Below are positions 1 through 8,145 of a DNA stretch of 33,819 nucleotides, piece by piece. Origin of the DNA: JBCDCE01 sp039182515 (lineage in GTDB: Bacteria; Pseudomonadota; Alphaproteobacteria; Rhodobacterales; Rhodobacteraceae); contig JBCDCE010000044.1 in the NCBI GenBank assembly GCA_039182515.1, positions 1 to 33,819 of the forward strand, given 5' to 3'. The notes under the pieces are model-generated. The model searched no databases. It had not been told where the DNA came from and saw nothing but the letters and a program-made list of their open reading frames with translations. Both the position numbers and the translations under genes were made by a program. Positions within the stretch are counted from its first letter, which is position 1; each line of letters opens with the position of its first letter.

Positions 1-455
1 CTTAAAATTGCACAAACACAAATTGAAATTAGGAAATACTTTATATCCAAAAACCAAAGAAATAGGAAAATTAGTGGCATCCAAATAGCATCGAAGACTG
101 ACTTAAGGTGAGTCCTTACCACTTCTTGCAATCTAAGCGCTTCTGTAGAGTTTGGAGATTTTTTGGGGAACTCTACGTTCTTTTCGAGGTCTAAACTCCT
201 CAAAAATGTTTGATTAGAAAGGACAATTAATAGTCTATTACGCAATCCCTCAATCGTTGAGCTCAAGATTAGCGCTACGACCGCCATGATTAGTAGCAAA
301 AGCAATGTATTTAAATTCTGACTTGCAACCACTTTATCTAAGACTTGCATCATAAAAATGGGAGAAATTAGGATTGCAAGATTTATAATCATACCGCAAA
401 GCAACAGCGGTATGATAACTTTCCTGGTTGGAAAAAGAGTAATGGGCTGAGACAT
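1..455 (-). CDS. Type I secretion ABC transporter, N-terminal part (PrtD/AprD type), runs off the window
   Basis: The frame is open from an ATG at 455 down to base 1, about 151 residues, with no stop, so the gene continues to the left. It begins MSQPITLFPTRK and has two strong membrane segments near residues 12-35 and 43-60, with the family-like stretch ISPIFMMQVLDKVVASQN between them and another hydrophobic pair near the edge. There is no C39 peptidase domain ahead of the membrane part, as in PrtD/AprD-type permease-ATPases that export RTX proteins with uncleaved C-terminal signals. The ATPase half is outside the window. It lies 5 bases after the stop of the RTX gene, so the two are almost certainly one operon and the RTX protein is the likely substrate. 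No good Shine-Dalgarno site is visible, which suggests translational coupling. The DNA is distinctly AT-rich. Confidence 0.85.
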   Translation of the reverse strand, partial: MSQPITLFPTRKVIIPLLLCGMIINLAILISPIFMMQVLDKVVASQNLNTLLLLLIMAVVALILSSTIEGLRNRLLIVLSNQTFLRSLDLEKNVEFPKKSPNSTEALRLQEVVRTHLKSVFDAIWMPLIFLFLWFLDIKYFLISICVCAIL

Positions 456-460
456 TTTAA

Positions 461-3400
461 TTAGATTAGGAAATTGGTTTCGTCCAGTTCGTCTGCTTTC
501 ACAGATTTCAAAAGGATTTTGTCACCAGCTCCAGAAGTATCCAAACCTTCGAGATTAATCTCAGTTGCCCACCCATGATCAATCATTCTATCTTGGATGT
601 CCTCAAAAGACAGTCCGTATGCGCTCAAGTCTAGCTGATCATTTTCAATCTCAAAATCGTGAATCGTGTCTTTTCCTCCACCTTGCGAGTACACAAAGGT
701 GTCACTAGCCCCGTCTTTCCACCATTGCCCCCCCCAAATGTGATCGTCACCTTCGCCACCGTGTATGGTATCATCACCGGAGCCACCGACAATTTTGTCA
801 GCACCAGCTCCGCCAGAGATTGTGTCGTTACCGTCTTTACCCTGGATAAAGTCGTTTCCAGACCCGCCGTCGACGGTGTCTGCTCCCAATCCAGAGTCTA
901 TGGTATCTGCACCTTGTCCTCCGGAGATGTTGTCATCTCCGACGCCTGCGTAGACTTTATCATCACCGGAACCGCCTATGATTTGATCGGAGCCCTCTCC
1001 AGCATATATCACGTCGTCTCCAGCTCCACCTACGATCGAGTCGTCCCCCGCGCCTCCATAGATCTTATCATGTCCTTCACCTCCCGAAATTGTATCATCT
1101 CCAGAGCCACCATCGAGATGGTCAGAACCCAAACCACCTGAGAGTTCATCAGTTCCTTCGCCACCAAAAACTCTGTCATCGCCTTGATCGCCACTCAGCC
1201 AATCGTTCCCGGTTCCGCCGTGGATGATGTCATCTCCGGCATTTCCGAACATTGTATCGTTTCCAGAACCACCTCGTAGATCATCATCTCCACCTTCCAA
1301 GGATATCAGCTCTGGCTGTCTCAAAACGACCGTTGCCGCACTATCAACATCAGCGAATGGATCTATTGACCTAGGGTCTGCAGCACCATCATTAGATCCA
1401 GTAGACTGAGATTCAGACATCAACTCGGCGTAGGCTTGGCCTTCCACAAAATCATAGTTAATTTTGTATATTCCGCCCTGTGCCTCGGTTGAGCCATCCA
1501 GGTCATGGTCGCCTCGGTTCAATCCGGCATATAGATTGCCGTCGCCGTCCATAAATACAGCACCATACGCCCCTTTTGCCATGCCAGAGGCCATCTCACC
1601 ATCAACCAATGTACCACTAATTTCCAAGGTAGAGATTTCTGGGACACCAGCCTTATCTAGGTTAGACACATCGATTTTATGAATCTTTCCAGCTCCACCA
1701 AGCTGACTCGGTGGCTCGATCGCAAAGAAGGCTTCTGCATCAGCGTTAAATGCAATATCGTAGGTCCTTCCTGCTAGGAAGTCCTTTGGCAAATAAATGT
1801 TTTCAACACTTGGATTGCCGTCAGCGTCCAGGTCGTTGACATCGATCTTCGTGATCCGGTCCAACGAGGACTGGAACGTCCATAGATTTCCAGAGTCGTC
1901 GAAATCGCCCACATAGTCACCAACGGGAGTCTCGCCAACACGGTAGGCTTGACCGTCTGCGTCAAGCATTACCAGATCTTTTTTGGAAACCTCATTGCCA
2001 AGTGCGTCGACGCCGTTTGCTTTGGCAATTCCGTAAATCAGATCATCTTCAACATTGAATCCGATAGCGTTTATTTTTAAGCCCGTACTTGGACCAGCAT
2101 CCAAGTATTCGCTGGCTTCGGTATCAAAGACTTTGAGCTGACCGTCGATTACTTGGTAAAGTTTCGCTTGACCTGGCGCAAAAGCTGAGACTTCAACCGT
2201 TTCCCCGCCAACCTCAACAGACTTCTCATAAGACCAAATGGGACCATCGGTGTTGTATTCTGGTCCGTCGTTTGTACTACTCGCATCGACTGGAACATTT
2301 TTGATACTCAAAACACCTTCATCTCCATTGCCAACAACTTCAAGGGTGTGCGTTTCGAAGACACCAGAGTTTGCTTCTAACGTTTCAAGCAGTTCACCGT
2401 TCCAATAGACTTCAACCGCGCCTTGAGTAGCGCCACCTGCGAGATTTGCTGCGAGATCAAATTGGAACTGATAGGACTGTCCTGCTTCAGTTTTGACCGT
2501 TTGCGATAGCCCTGGCATTCCTGTGTCAGGATCAGAGCTCTCAGCCCATGCTCCTGAAGACCCGTGTTGGGCAAACGTGCCAGCATTCGGATCGTTTTCA
2601 GCAAGCAAGTTGTCTAACGCGTTATCACCGTAAACTACGTCATCGCCGTCCCCTGCATTTACGATATCGGCACCAGTGCCGCCTTCTGCATAATCGTCAC
2701 CATCTTCTAGATTGAGAACATCATCTCCAACTCCACCAAACGCCCGATCTTCACCAACACCGGCATTTATCCGGTCTTCGCCCTCTCCTCCAAAGAGGCT
2801 GTCATCTCCTGCATTGCCAAGGAGTACGTCATCACCACTTCCGCCTGTGATCACGTCATCTGAGCCATCAACAACCATATAAGGGTCAACTTCGGAAGAA
2901 ACGCGATCGGCATGATAAACCCATTTACCATCGACCAGCTCCCACTCGGTGCTAGCGCCACCACCAACCAAAAGATCGTCGCCGACATTGCCGACGATTG
3001 TATCCTCACCGGCTTGGCCCTCCAGTCGGTCGTCGTTTTCGTCGGCTGGTTTCAAACTGGCATTGTTAAGAAGCACGCCAAGAGCGTCATCTTCTGTTGC
3101 GAGCTCTCGAAATTCAATCCTGTCATTTCCACCCGTTCCGGTGACCGTGATCTCAAAGCTCTGCCATTCCATGCTGCCTTCGGGAGTAACCGTCTCGACA
3201 AGATCGCCGTTCCAATAAATTTCAACAGACTCGCCCACGGCCGTGTCTCGTGCTGCCGCATCAAAGGTTAACGTGTAGGCTACTCCTGCTTCCGTTTGGA
3301 CATCTTGGTAGAGATTGTCGACTTCACCGGCATGACGATCAAGTTCCACAAAATCGCCACCATCGTCAGTTTTTAAACCATTGTGACCATCGGCCCAACC

Positions 3401-4252
3401 TTCGATCCCAGAGTGATCAGATTGCCAGCCTGCCATATTGGCATGTGCGGTCCAATTCGCACCGTCAAGGCTGGCATCTTCAAATGCACCGTTTTGCAAA
3501 AGCTCGCCTGACGTGTTTGGATCCCCTACAAGCGTCTCTCCCATACGCTCTGTGCCTTGAACCAAAGACACATTGTCGAGATCGAAATCTCCCGGAGAGG
3601 GTGACGTTTCAGTATGTGTAAAGCGGATTGTGGTGGCTTCTGTTGACGCAACAAAGGTCAATTGTGGGGAGGCAACTTCGTTTGCAGCCTCGAGTTTTAC
3701 GGTTTCCGTTGCGATAACATCGCCGTTCGCATCCAGGATATCTAAGCGCGCCTCTTCCGAGACCGGGCCCCCAAAGTACCCAACCTTTGCATCGAAACCC
3801 AAAGTGTAGGTTTCACCTGGTTGTAGGTCGAGCGTTTGGCTCAGCGTTCCACCGCTCTGACCAGACCAGCCCCCCATGGCATAGTATTGATCCCCGTCCG
3901 TTGCACGATTTGCATCATTGTGTAGCCCACCGGAGTTTTGCGTGCCTCCAATCGTCCAGCCGGATGGCGCTCCATAAGCACCGTCATAAGAACTGGCCTG
4001 AAAAGACCCGTTTTCAATTAGATTTTCTTGACCTTCCTCAGAGGCTTCGCCATCCCCGATTAAAGTATCGCGACCATCGCCACCATAAACCGTGTCTGTA
4101 CCCAAACCAGCATCAACATGATCGTCGCCTTCAAGCGCGTCGACCAAATCATCGCCTTCTCCTGCGATAATTTCCTCCTCCGCTTGACTGCCGAGAAGTT
4201 CGTCATTCAACACGGAACCAAGAATTTGATTGTCTTGAGTTTGATCAGCCAT
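461..4252 (-). CDS. Large RTX calcium-binding secreted protein (1263 aa)
   Basis: This is a secreted type I substrate with no N-terminal signal peptide. Glycine/aspartate nonapeptide repeats (GGxGxDxUx) occur at residues about 31-67, 405-430, 461-545 and, as the main block, 985-1175. Between them lie lectin-like beta-sandwich modules that begin with an NGxF motif (about 78-232 and 250-400, and a shorter one at 548-650), of the kind annotated as DUF642 or carbohydrate-binding. Residues about 695-945 look like a beta-propeller, with repeats such as DGDGNLYAG and DFDDSGNLWT (DUF6923-like, inferred). The C-terminus has a serralysin-like cap (DTFVY, DFEIENDQLDLS) and ends ETNFLI, a typical type I export signal. 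I see no protease, lipase or other catalytic motif, so adhesin or surface-layer roles fit better than an enzyme. GGGAG at 4259-4263 supports the start. The transporter gene follows directly. Confidence 0.9.
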   Translation of the reverse strand: MADQTQDNQILGSVLNDELLGSQAEEEIIAGEGDDLVDALEGDDHVDAGLGTDTVYGGDGRDTLIGDGEASEEGQENLIENGSFQASSYDGAYGAPSGWTIGGTQNSGGLHNDANRATDGDQYYAMGGWSGQSGGTLSQTLDLQPGETYTLGFDAKVGYFGGPVSEEARLDILDANGDVIATETVKLEAANEVASPQLTFVASTEATTIRFTHTETSPSPGDFDLDNVSLVQGTERMGETLVGDPNTSGELLQNGAFEDASLDGANWTAHANMAGWQSDHSGIEGWADGHNGLKTDDGGDFVELDRHAGEVDNLYQDVQTEAGVAYTLTFDAAARDTAVGESVEIYWNGDLVETVTPEGSMEWQSFEITVTGTGGNDRIEFRELATEDDALGVLLNNASLKPADENDDRLEGQAGEDTIVGNVGDDLLVGGGASTEWELVDGKWVYHADRVSSEVDPYMVVDGSDDVITGGSGDDVLLGNAGDDSLFGGEGEDRINAGVGEDRAFGGVGDDVLNLEDGDDYAEGGTGADIVNAGDGDDVVYGDNALDNLLAENDPNAGTFAQHGSSGAWAESSDPDTGMPGLSQTVKTEAGQSYQFQFDLAANLAGGATQGAVEVYWNGELLETLEANSGVFETHTLEVVGNGDEGVLSIKNVPVDASSTNDGPEYNTDGPIWSYEKSVEVGGETVEVSAFAPGQAKLYQVIDGQLKVFDTEASEYLDAGPSTGLKINAIGFNVEDDLIYGIAKANGVDALGNEVSKKDLVMLDADGQAYRVGETPVGDYVGDFDDSGNLWTFQSSLDRITKIDVNDLDADGNPSVENIYLPKDFLAGRTYDIAFNADAEAFFAIEPPSQLGGAGKIHKIDVSNLDKAGVPEISTLEISGTLVDGEMASGMAKGAYGAVFMDGDGNLYAGLNRGDHDLDGSTEAQGGIYKINYDFVEGQAYAELMSESQSTGSNDGAADPRSIDPFADVDSAATVVLRQPELISLEGGDDDLRGGSGNDTMFGNAGDDIIHGGTGNDWLSGDQGDDRVFGGEGTDELSGGLGSDHLDGGSGDDTISGGEGHDKIYGGAGDDSIVGGAGDDVIYAGEGSDQIIGGSGDDKVYAGVGDDNISGGQGADTIDSGLGADTVDGGSGNDFIQGKDGNDTISGGAGADKIVGGSGDDTIHGGEGDDHIWGGQWWKDGASDTFVYSQGGGKDTIHDFEIENDQLDLSAYGLSFEDIQDRMIDHGWATEINLEGLDTSGAGDKILLKSVKADELDETNFLI

Positions 4253-4295
4253 TTTATACTCCCACAGCGAAACGCCCCTAGATGCGTGTCACTTA

Positions 4296-4329
4296 GGCTC
4301 GGGAGGCCTACCAAATCGTTACCCGAGCC
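4296..4329. repeat. Inverted repeat upstream of the RTX gene
   Basis: GGCTCGGG at 4296-4303 pairs perfectly with CCCGAGCC at 4322-4329, leaving an 18-base centre. It lies 44-77 bases before the RTX start codon in a 149-base gap between two genes on the minus strand. It has no T-run, so it could be an operator or an mRNA leader hairpin rather than a terminator. Its function is not shown by the sequence. Confidence 0.5.
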
Positions 4330-4354
4330 AAGGGATATCAATCGAATTTTACCG

Positions 4355-4381
4355 AATGAGCGCGTGAGCCCCGCGCTCATT
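4355..4381 (-). terminator. Hairpin after the coiled-coil/HhH gene
   Basis: AATGAGCGCG (4355-4364) and CGCGCTCATT (4372-4381) form a perfect 10-base stem with a 7-base loop, 21 bases beyond the stop of the gene at 4402-4980. There is no clear T-run after it on the minus strand, so termination efficiency is uncertain. It separates that gene from the RTX operon. Confidence 0.55.
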
Positions 4382-4401
4382 AATGGTCTTCTCAGAAAAT
4401 A

Positions 4402-4980
4402 CTACTGAACCATCATTTTGGCTTGTTTGATCCATTGGTCTCGCGTGACGCGACCTTTAAAACCTTCAAGATTTTCATCCACCCAGGCTACTTCACTTGG
4501 GGACCATTGCGCGATTTGGTCGAAGTGATAGTAGCCAAGGTCGTGCAACATCGCTTCAAGTTTGGGGCCAACACCGCTGATTTTTTGAAGGTCATCCGCG
4601 ATGCCGCCTCGCGGCGCACTCAAACCCTCGGGTTTCGTCCCAGTGTTGGCAAAGGGCGCTTGCACAGCTTGCGCGATTTTCGCAATTGTACCTTTTTGAC
4701 GCGATCCAAAAGATCCAGATACTTGCGATCTAAGATCCGCGTTCTCTGTCTCGAGCTCTGTCACACGGGCCCGTAGGCCATCTCCCTCACTCGAGAGCCG
4801 AGCAGCCTGAGACCGGCAAGTTTCGAGTTCTTGCGCAAGATCATCGCGCTCACTTTTTAGCTTATCAAACTCGCCGTTGTTCGCAGAGTGAAGGTAGCTC
4901 CGAATTAGCCAGCCGAGCAAAAGCCCAAGCACAAACGTGATGAGAAGATGGAGCCAAAGTTGGGTCAAAAGATAAGGCAT
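4402..4980 (-). CDS. Membrane-anchored coiled-coil protein with NuoE-tail-like helix-hairpin-helix domain (192 aa)
   Basis: Residues 8-28 form a single membrane helix (LHLLITFVLGLLLGWLI). Residues about 36-87 are a charged heptad-like coiled coil. After a linker, residues about 122-190 form a compact domain containing a helix-hairpin-helix (SGVGPKLEAMLHDLG) followed by YYHFDQIAQWSPSEVAWVD and EGFKGRVTRDQW. From memory, this last domain closely resembles the C-terminal extension that rhodobacteral NuoE proteins carry beyond their ferredoxin-like fold. Here it stands alone on a membrane anchor, so the protein is not NuoE. Whether it binds DNA or protein is not shown. It follows the OmpA-type coiled-coil gene on the same strand after 46 bases, which suggests a shared operon and envelope role. 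The biological function is unknown. Confidence 0.85.
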   Translation of the reverse strand: MPYLLTQLWLHLLITFVLGLLLGWLIRSYLHSANNGEFDKLKSERDDLAQELETCRSQAARLSSEGDGLRARVTELETENADLRSQVSGSFGSRQKGTIAKIAQAVQAPFANTGTKPEGLSAPRGGIADDLQKISGVGPKLEAMLHDLGYYHFDQIAQWSPSEVAWVDENLEGFKGRVTRDQWIKQAKMMVQ

Positions 4981-5026
4981 TGGGTCGTCCTATTCGGTAA
5001 TTTGGTGGTGAAGACGGCAGCGCGAT

Positions 5027-7984
5027 CTAGCGCGCTTGCCATTCAAAAGAAATCCGGCGGTTCGCAGCGCGCCCACTGGATGTTGCATTGCTTGCAATGG
5101 GTTGTGTTTCACCGAACCCAACCGCCGTGAGGCCATCCGGCAAGGCGCCACGCTCGATCATGAAGCGTCGGATTGTTTCGGCCCGCGCTTCACTCAAAGC
5201 TTGATTGTCCGAGGCGGATCCTTGGCTGTCGGTGTGGCCGGCAATCTGCACCACAACATTGTCACCCGCACAGGCCAATACGATTCCTGTGACGCGCTCC
5301 AAGACAGGCAAGGCAGCTCGGCGCACGTTGGCAGTCCCGGTTTGAAAGGTCACCTGCGTGTCCTCAAGCACTGTTGTCACCCGCTCAACGCATTGAGCAG
5401 ATAAATCCGCTTGCTCACCAGATTGCCACTCCAGGCGCTCGATGGTTCCAGCTTGGCTTTCAATCATTGCACGCAAAGCAGCCAGTTCTGAGCCTGCTAC
5501 TTGAGCGCGCTCTTCTGATCGTTTTGCGGCGGCAGCCTGAGCATCCCGCGCGTTCTGTGCAGCCGCAAGGTCCGCCTCGACCGACGCGTTTTCGCTCTGA
5601 CGCCTGCTATTTAGCTCCGCAGTCTGCCGTAGCAATTCGGTGACCCGAGTATTGCGCGCCGCAAGACTTGTTTCCAAATCTTCGATAGAGCTGGTTTGCG
5701 AACCGATCACGTCTTGGAGCGCATCAATCCGCACACCGCTTTTCGCCATCGCGACAAACCGATCCTCCAAGGCAGCTTCTTTTTCAGCAACCTCTGTCGC
5801 GAGACGCGCCGCGGTATCAGAGGCGACATTGCGCTCAGTGGTCCGGGTTTGAAGCGCTGCAAACAGCCCATCACTGGCAGAATTTGCCTCATCAAGGGCA
5901 GAGCGAGAGGCGCTCAGATCGCTGAGAGCCGCATCCCGTTCGGAGGTCCGCGATTCAAGTAAAGCTTGTAAGGACTGGCGGTCGTTTTGAGACGTTGCCC
6001 GATCCGTTTGGCCGTCACGCAAAAGGGCCATGATCCGGCTGTTGCGAACAGAAAGCTTGGCTTCAAGTTCATCGATCTCGGTAGTCTGTTCAGCGATCAC
6101 GTCTTGCAAACCATCGATCCGAGCGCCGCTTTTGACCATAGCGTCAAAGCGGGCCGAAAGAGCCGTCTCAGACTCTTTGAGATCATCGCTCAAACGAGCC
6201 GCGTCAGCCAAAGCAACGTTTCTCTCACCCGTACGTTTTTGCAGCTCGGAGAAAAGCCCGTCGTTTTGCGCAGAGGCGGTTCCAAGGTCAGCTTTCAAGC
6301 CAGCAAGATCCGCTTTGAGCGATTTGCTCTCTGCCAAAGCCGCTTGCTCAATAGCCGAACGATCTGCTTGTCCATCGCGCAACAAAGCTGTGATCCGGCC
6401 GTTGCGGGCTGAAAGCTTAGCGTCCAAATTCTCGATATCCGTCGTTTGCGAGGCGATCGCATCTTGCAATGCATCAATGCGAGCGCCACTTTTGACCATC
6501 GCTTCAAAACGCGCTGACAGCGTGCCTTCAGCTTTCGCCAAATCTTCTTTCAGTTTTGCGGCATCTGCCAAAGCAGTGTCACGCTCTTTCGTTCGCACTT
6601 GCAACTCGGCAAACAGACCATCAGCGCTGGCCGACAGACTCTGTATTTCAGCGTCCTTTGTTGCTTCCATAGCCGACGCCGCAGCAGTGGCTGCCGCAAC
6701 CTGCCCCGTGCGACGCTTGGCGATGTCAGACACGCGCTCTAAGCGGCCGCTTGTTTTGGCCTGTAGCGCCAAGGCAGCGTCCCGTTCATCTAGAAACAAA
6801 TTGCGCTCAGTGGTCCGTTTTGTCAGTTCGTCGAAAAGACCATTGTTGGTAGTTTGAGCCAATGCCAACGCGGCCTGGCCACTAGACAAGTCTTCCGTTA
6901 AGCGCGCGACCTCAGCATCAAGATCCGACTGCATTTTCGAAAACTCTTCTTCTTTCGCGCTCAATTGAGCCTTTGCCGCTGCCGTTGCTTCGGCCTGGTC
7001 TAGCAAATCCGTATCGAGCTTGCTCACACGGCCTTCCAAGATTGCAAGCCGTGCAGATGCCGCAGCAAAACGACCCTTTTGACCCGAGAGATCCGTTTCG
7101 AGTGAGGCAATTTGCTTTTGAGCCTCGTCCAGAGCCCGCTTCCCGTCTGCCAAGTTTTCCGAAAGCACCGTGAGTTCGGCATCTTTGCTCTCGACTTGAG
7201 CTTTAAGCCTAGCGTTCTGATCAATTACCACATCTAGCTCAGCCTGAGTTCGATCGATCCTGCTTTGCAAGCTCACAGCTTGTGCGAGAGAGTCCGCTTC
7301 TAGCGCCTCAAACTCTTCAGTTTTTGATGTCAAATTCGCCTGCAATAGCTCCAATTCAAGTGTATCAGCAGGCGCTTGAACAAAATTTGACCATCCCTGT
7401 TGGCCGGACAGAGCCGTACCGATCAGTTTGGCTGAATCAGTGTCTTGCGCCACACCACTTGCGGAATATCCAGCCTCTCCCAGTGTCAGATTACCAACGC
7501 TCATTAACCCAAGTTGTGCTATCCCACTCAAAGCTGGTGCTTGTAGATCAGACTTTCGACCGGTGATTTGCAGTGCATCTTCAACAGTGCCATCCGTGAC
7601 AGAATTTGCCGCATCGAGCAGCGCAATTTTTTCTGCGTCTGTCCCAACCGTGCCTTCTAAAACAAGCCCTTGAGCTGTTTTTGTAACGGTCAAAAAGTTT
7701 GGCTGCTGATTGAGACTTAAGCCGTCGATTGGCCCCAAAGCCCCAAAGGTTGCATCAACGCTATCCAGAAATGCGGTTTCCTGCGCTTTGGTCTCCACAA
7801 GACCTGAGAGCGTGACATGACGGCCGTCTGTTGAAACATCGATTGCCGCCCCACCAGCGTCTAGAACCGCAGCTTCCGCTCTGGCCTGCACATCAGCTTC
7901 AATCGTGCGCGATTGAAAGCGCAGAGCATGGAAAAAAGTGCCCACCGTGAATAACATCACGAGTGCAATAATAAATGGTCGCAT
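5027..7984 (-). CDS. Long coiled-coil envelope protein with BON-like and OmpA domains (985 aa)
   Basis: Residues 3-20 form an uncleaved-looking membrane helix or signal anchor. Residues about 30-200 contain BON-like units (VTLSGLVETKAQ, LVLEGTVGTDAEK). Residues about 205-855 are an unbroken alanine-, leucine- and glutamate-rich coiled coil with internal repeats. Residues about 870-985 form an OmpA-C peptidoglycan-binding domain with AGHTDSQGSASDNQALS, SEARAETIRRF and the closing NRRISFEW. The layout predicts a rod that begins in the inner membrane and reaches peptidoglycan. Homologues in roseobacters are usually called OmpA family protein. Two cysteines in the OmpA part (near 875 and 905) could form a disulfide. 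The start at 7984 is preceded by a weak GGTGGGG. It is the first gene of a likely pair with the 192-residue protein downstream. Its exact role, for example in cell shape or envelope spanning, is inferred. Confidence 0.88.
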   Translation of the reverse strand: MRPFIIALVMLFTVGTFFHALRFQSRTIEADVQARAEAAVLDAGGAAIDVSTDGRHVTLSGLVETKAQETAFLDSVDATFGALGPIDGLSLNQQPNFLTVTKTAQGLVLEGTVGTDAEKIALLDAANSVTDGTVEDALQITGRKSDLQAPALSGIAQLGLMSVGNLTLGEAGYSASGVAQDTDSAKLIGTALSGQQGWSNFVQAPADTLELELLQANLTSKTEEFEALEADSLAQAVSLQSRIDRTQAELDVVIDQNARLKAQVESKDAELTVLSENLADGKRALDEAQKQIASLETDLSGQKGRFAAASARLAILEGRVSKLDTDLLDQAEATAAAKAQLSAKEEEFSKMQSDLDAEVARLTEDLSSGQAALALAQTTNNGLFDELTKRTTERNLFLDERDAALALQAKTSGRLERVSDIAKRRTGQVAAATAAASAMEATKDAEIQSLSASADGLFAELQVRTKERDTALADAAKLKEDLAKAEGTLSARFEAMVKSGARIDALQDAIASQTTDIENLDAKLSARNGRITALLRDGQADRSAIEQAALAESKSLKADLAGLKADLGTASAQNDGLFSELQKRTGERNVALADAARLSDDLKESETALSARFDAMVKSGARIDGLQDVIAEQTTEIDELEAKLSVRNSRIMALLRDGQTDRATSQNDRQSLQALLESRTSERDAALSDLSASRSALDEANSASDGLFAALQTRTTERNVASDTAARLATEVAEKEAALEDRFVAMAKSGVRIDALQDVIGSQTSSIEDLETSLAARNTRVTELLRQTAELNSRRQSENASVEADLAAAQNARDAQAAAAKRSEERAQVAGSELAALRAMIESQAGTIERLEWQSGEQADLSAQCVERVTTVLEDTQVTFQTGTANVRRAALPVLERVTGIVLACAGDNVVVQIAGHTDSQGSASDNQALSEARAETIRRFMIERGALPDGLTAVGFGETQPIASNATSSGRAANRRISFEWQAR
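5690..6875 (-). repeat. Internal repeats in the coiled-coil gene
   Basis: A motif like GLFxELxxRTxERN recurs near residues 382, 456, 575 and 706, and SGxRIDxLQDxI recurs near residues 500, 620 and 750. At DNA level the block starting GTCTTG/ATCTTG at 5711, 6101 and 6461 shows spacings of 390 and 360 bases. This indicates duplication of a unit of about 120-130 residues inside the rod. Confidence 0.75.
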
Positions 7985-8145
7985 TTGACTAACCCCACCA
8001 GTCGTTTGGTTTAGTCTAAGAAATCTTGCGCCATGAACCTAAGGGGAAAATGCAAAATTTTGGGTCCAAAGGGACTTCAAAGAGTTGGTTTATTCAAATC
8101 CGAAGCAAAAAACGGTTAGTGTGTAACACAACCCTAAAGGTGTCC

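Noticed and set aside
659..4408. Many plus-strand frames opposite the RTX gene, and the periodic DNA that looks like a tandem array
   Set aside because: The periodicity comes from nonapeptide coding repeats (27-base spacing, diverged in sequence), not from CRISPR or satellite DNA.
5987..6857. Open frames up to 275 codons on the plus strand inside the coiled-coil gene
   Set aside because: They are mirror frames of the repetitive alanine- and glutamate-rich coding strand, lack family motifs, and the opposite strand encodes a complete OmpA-type protein.
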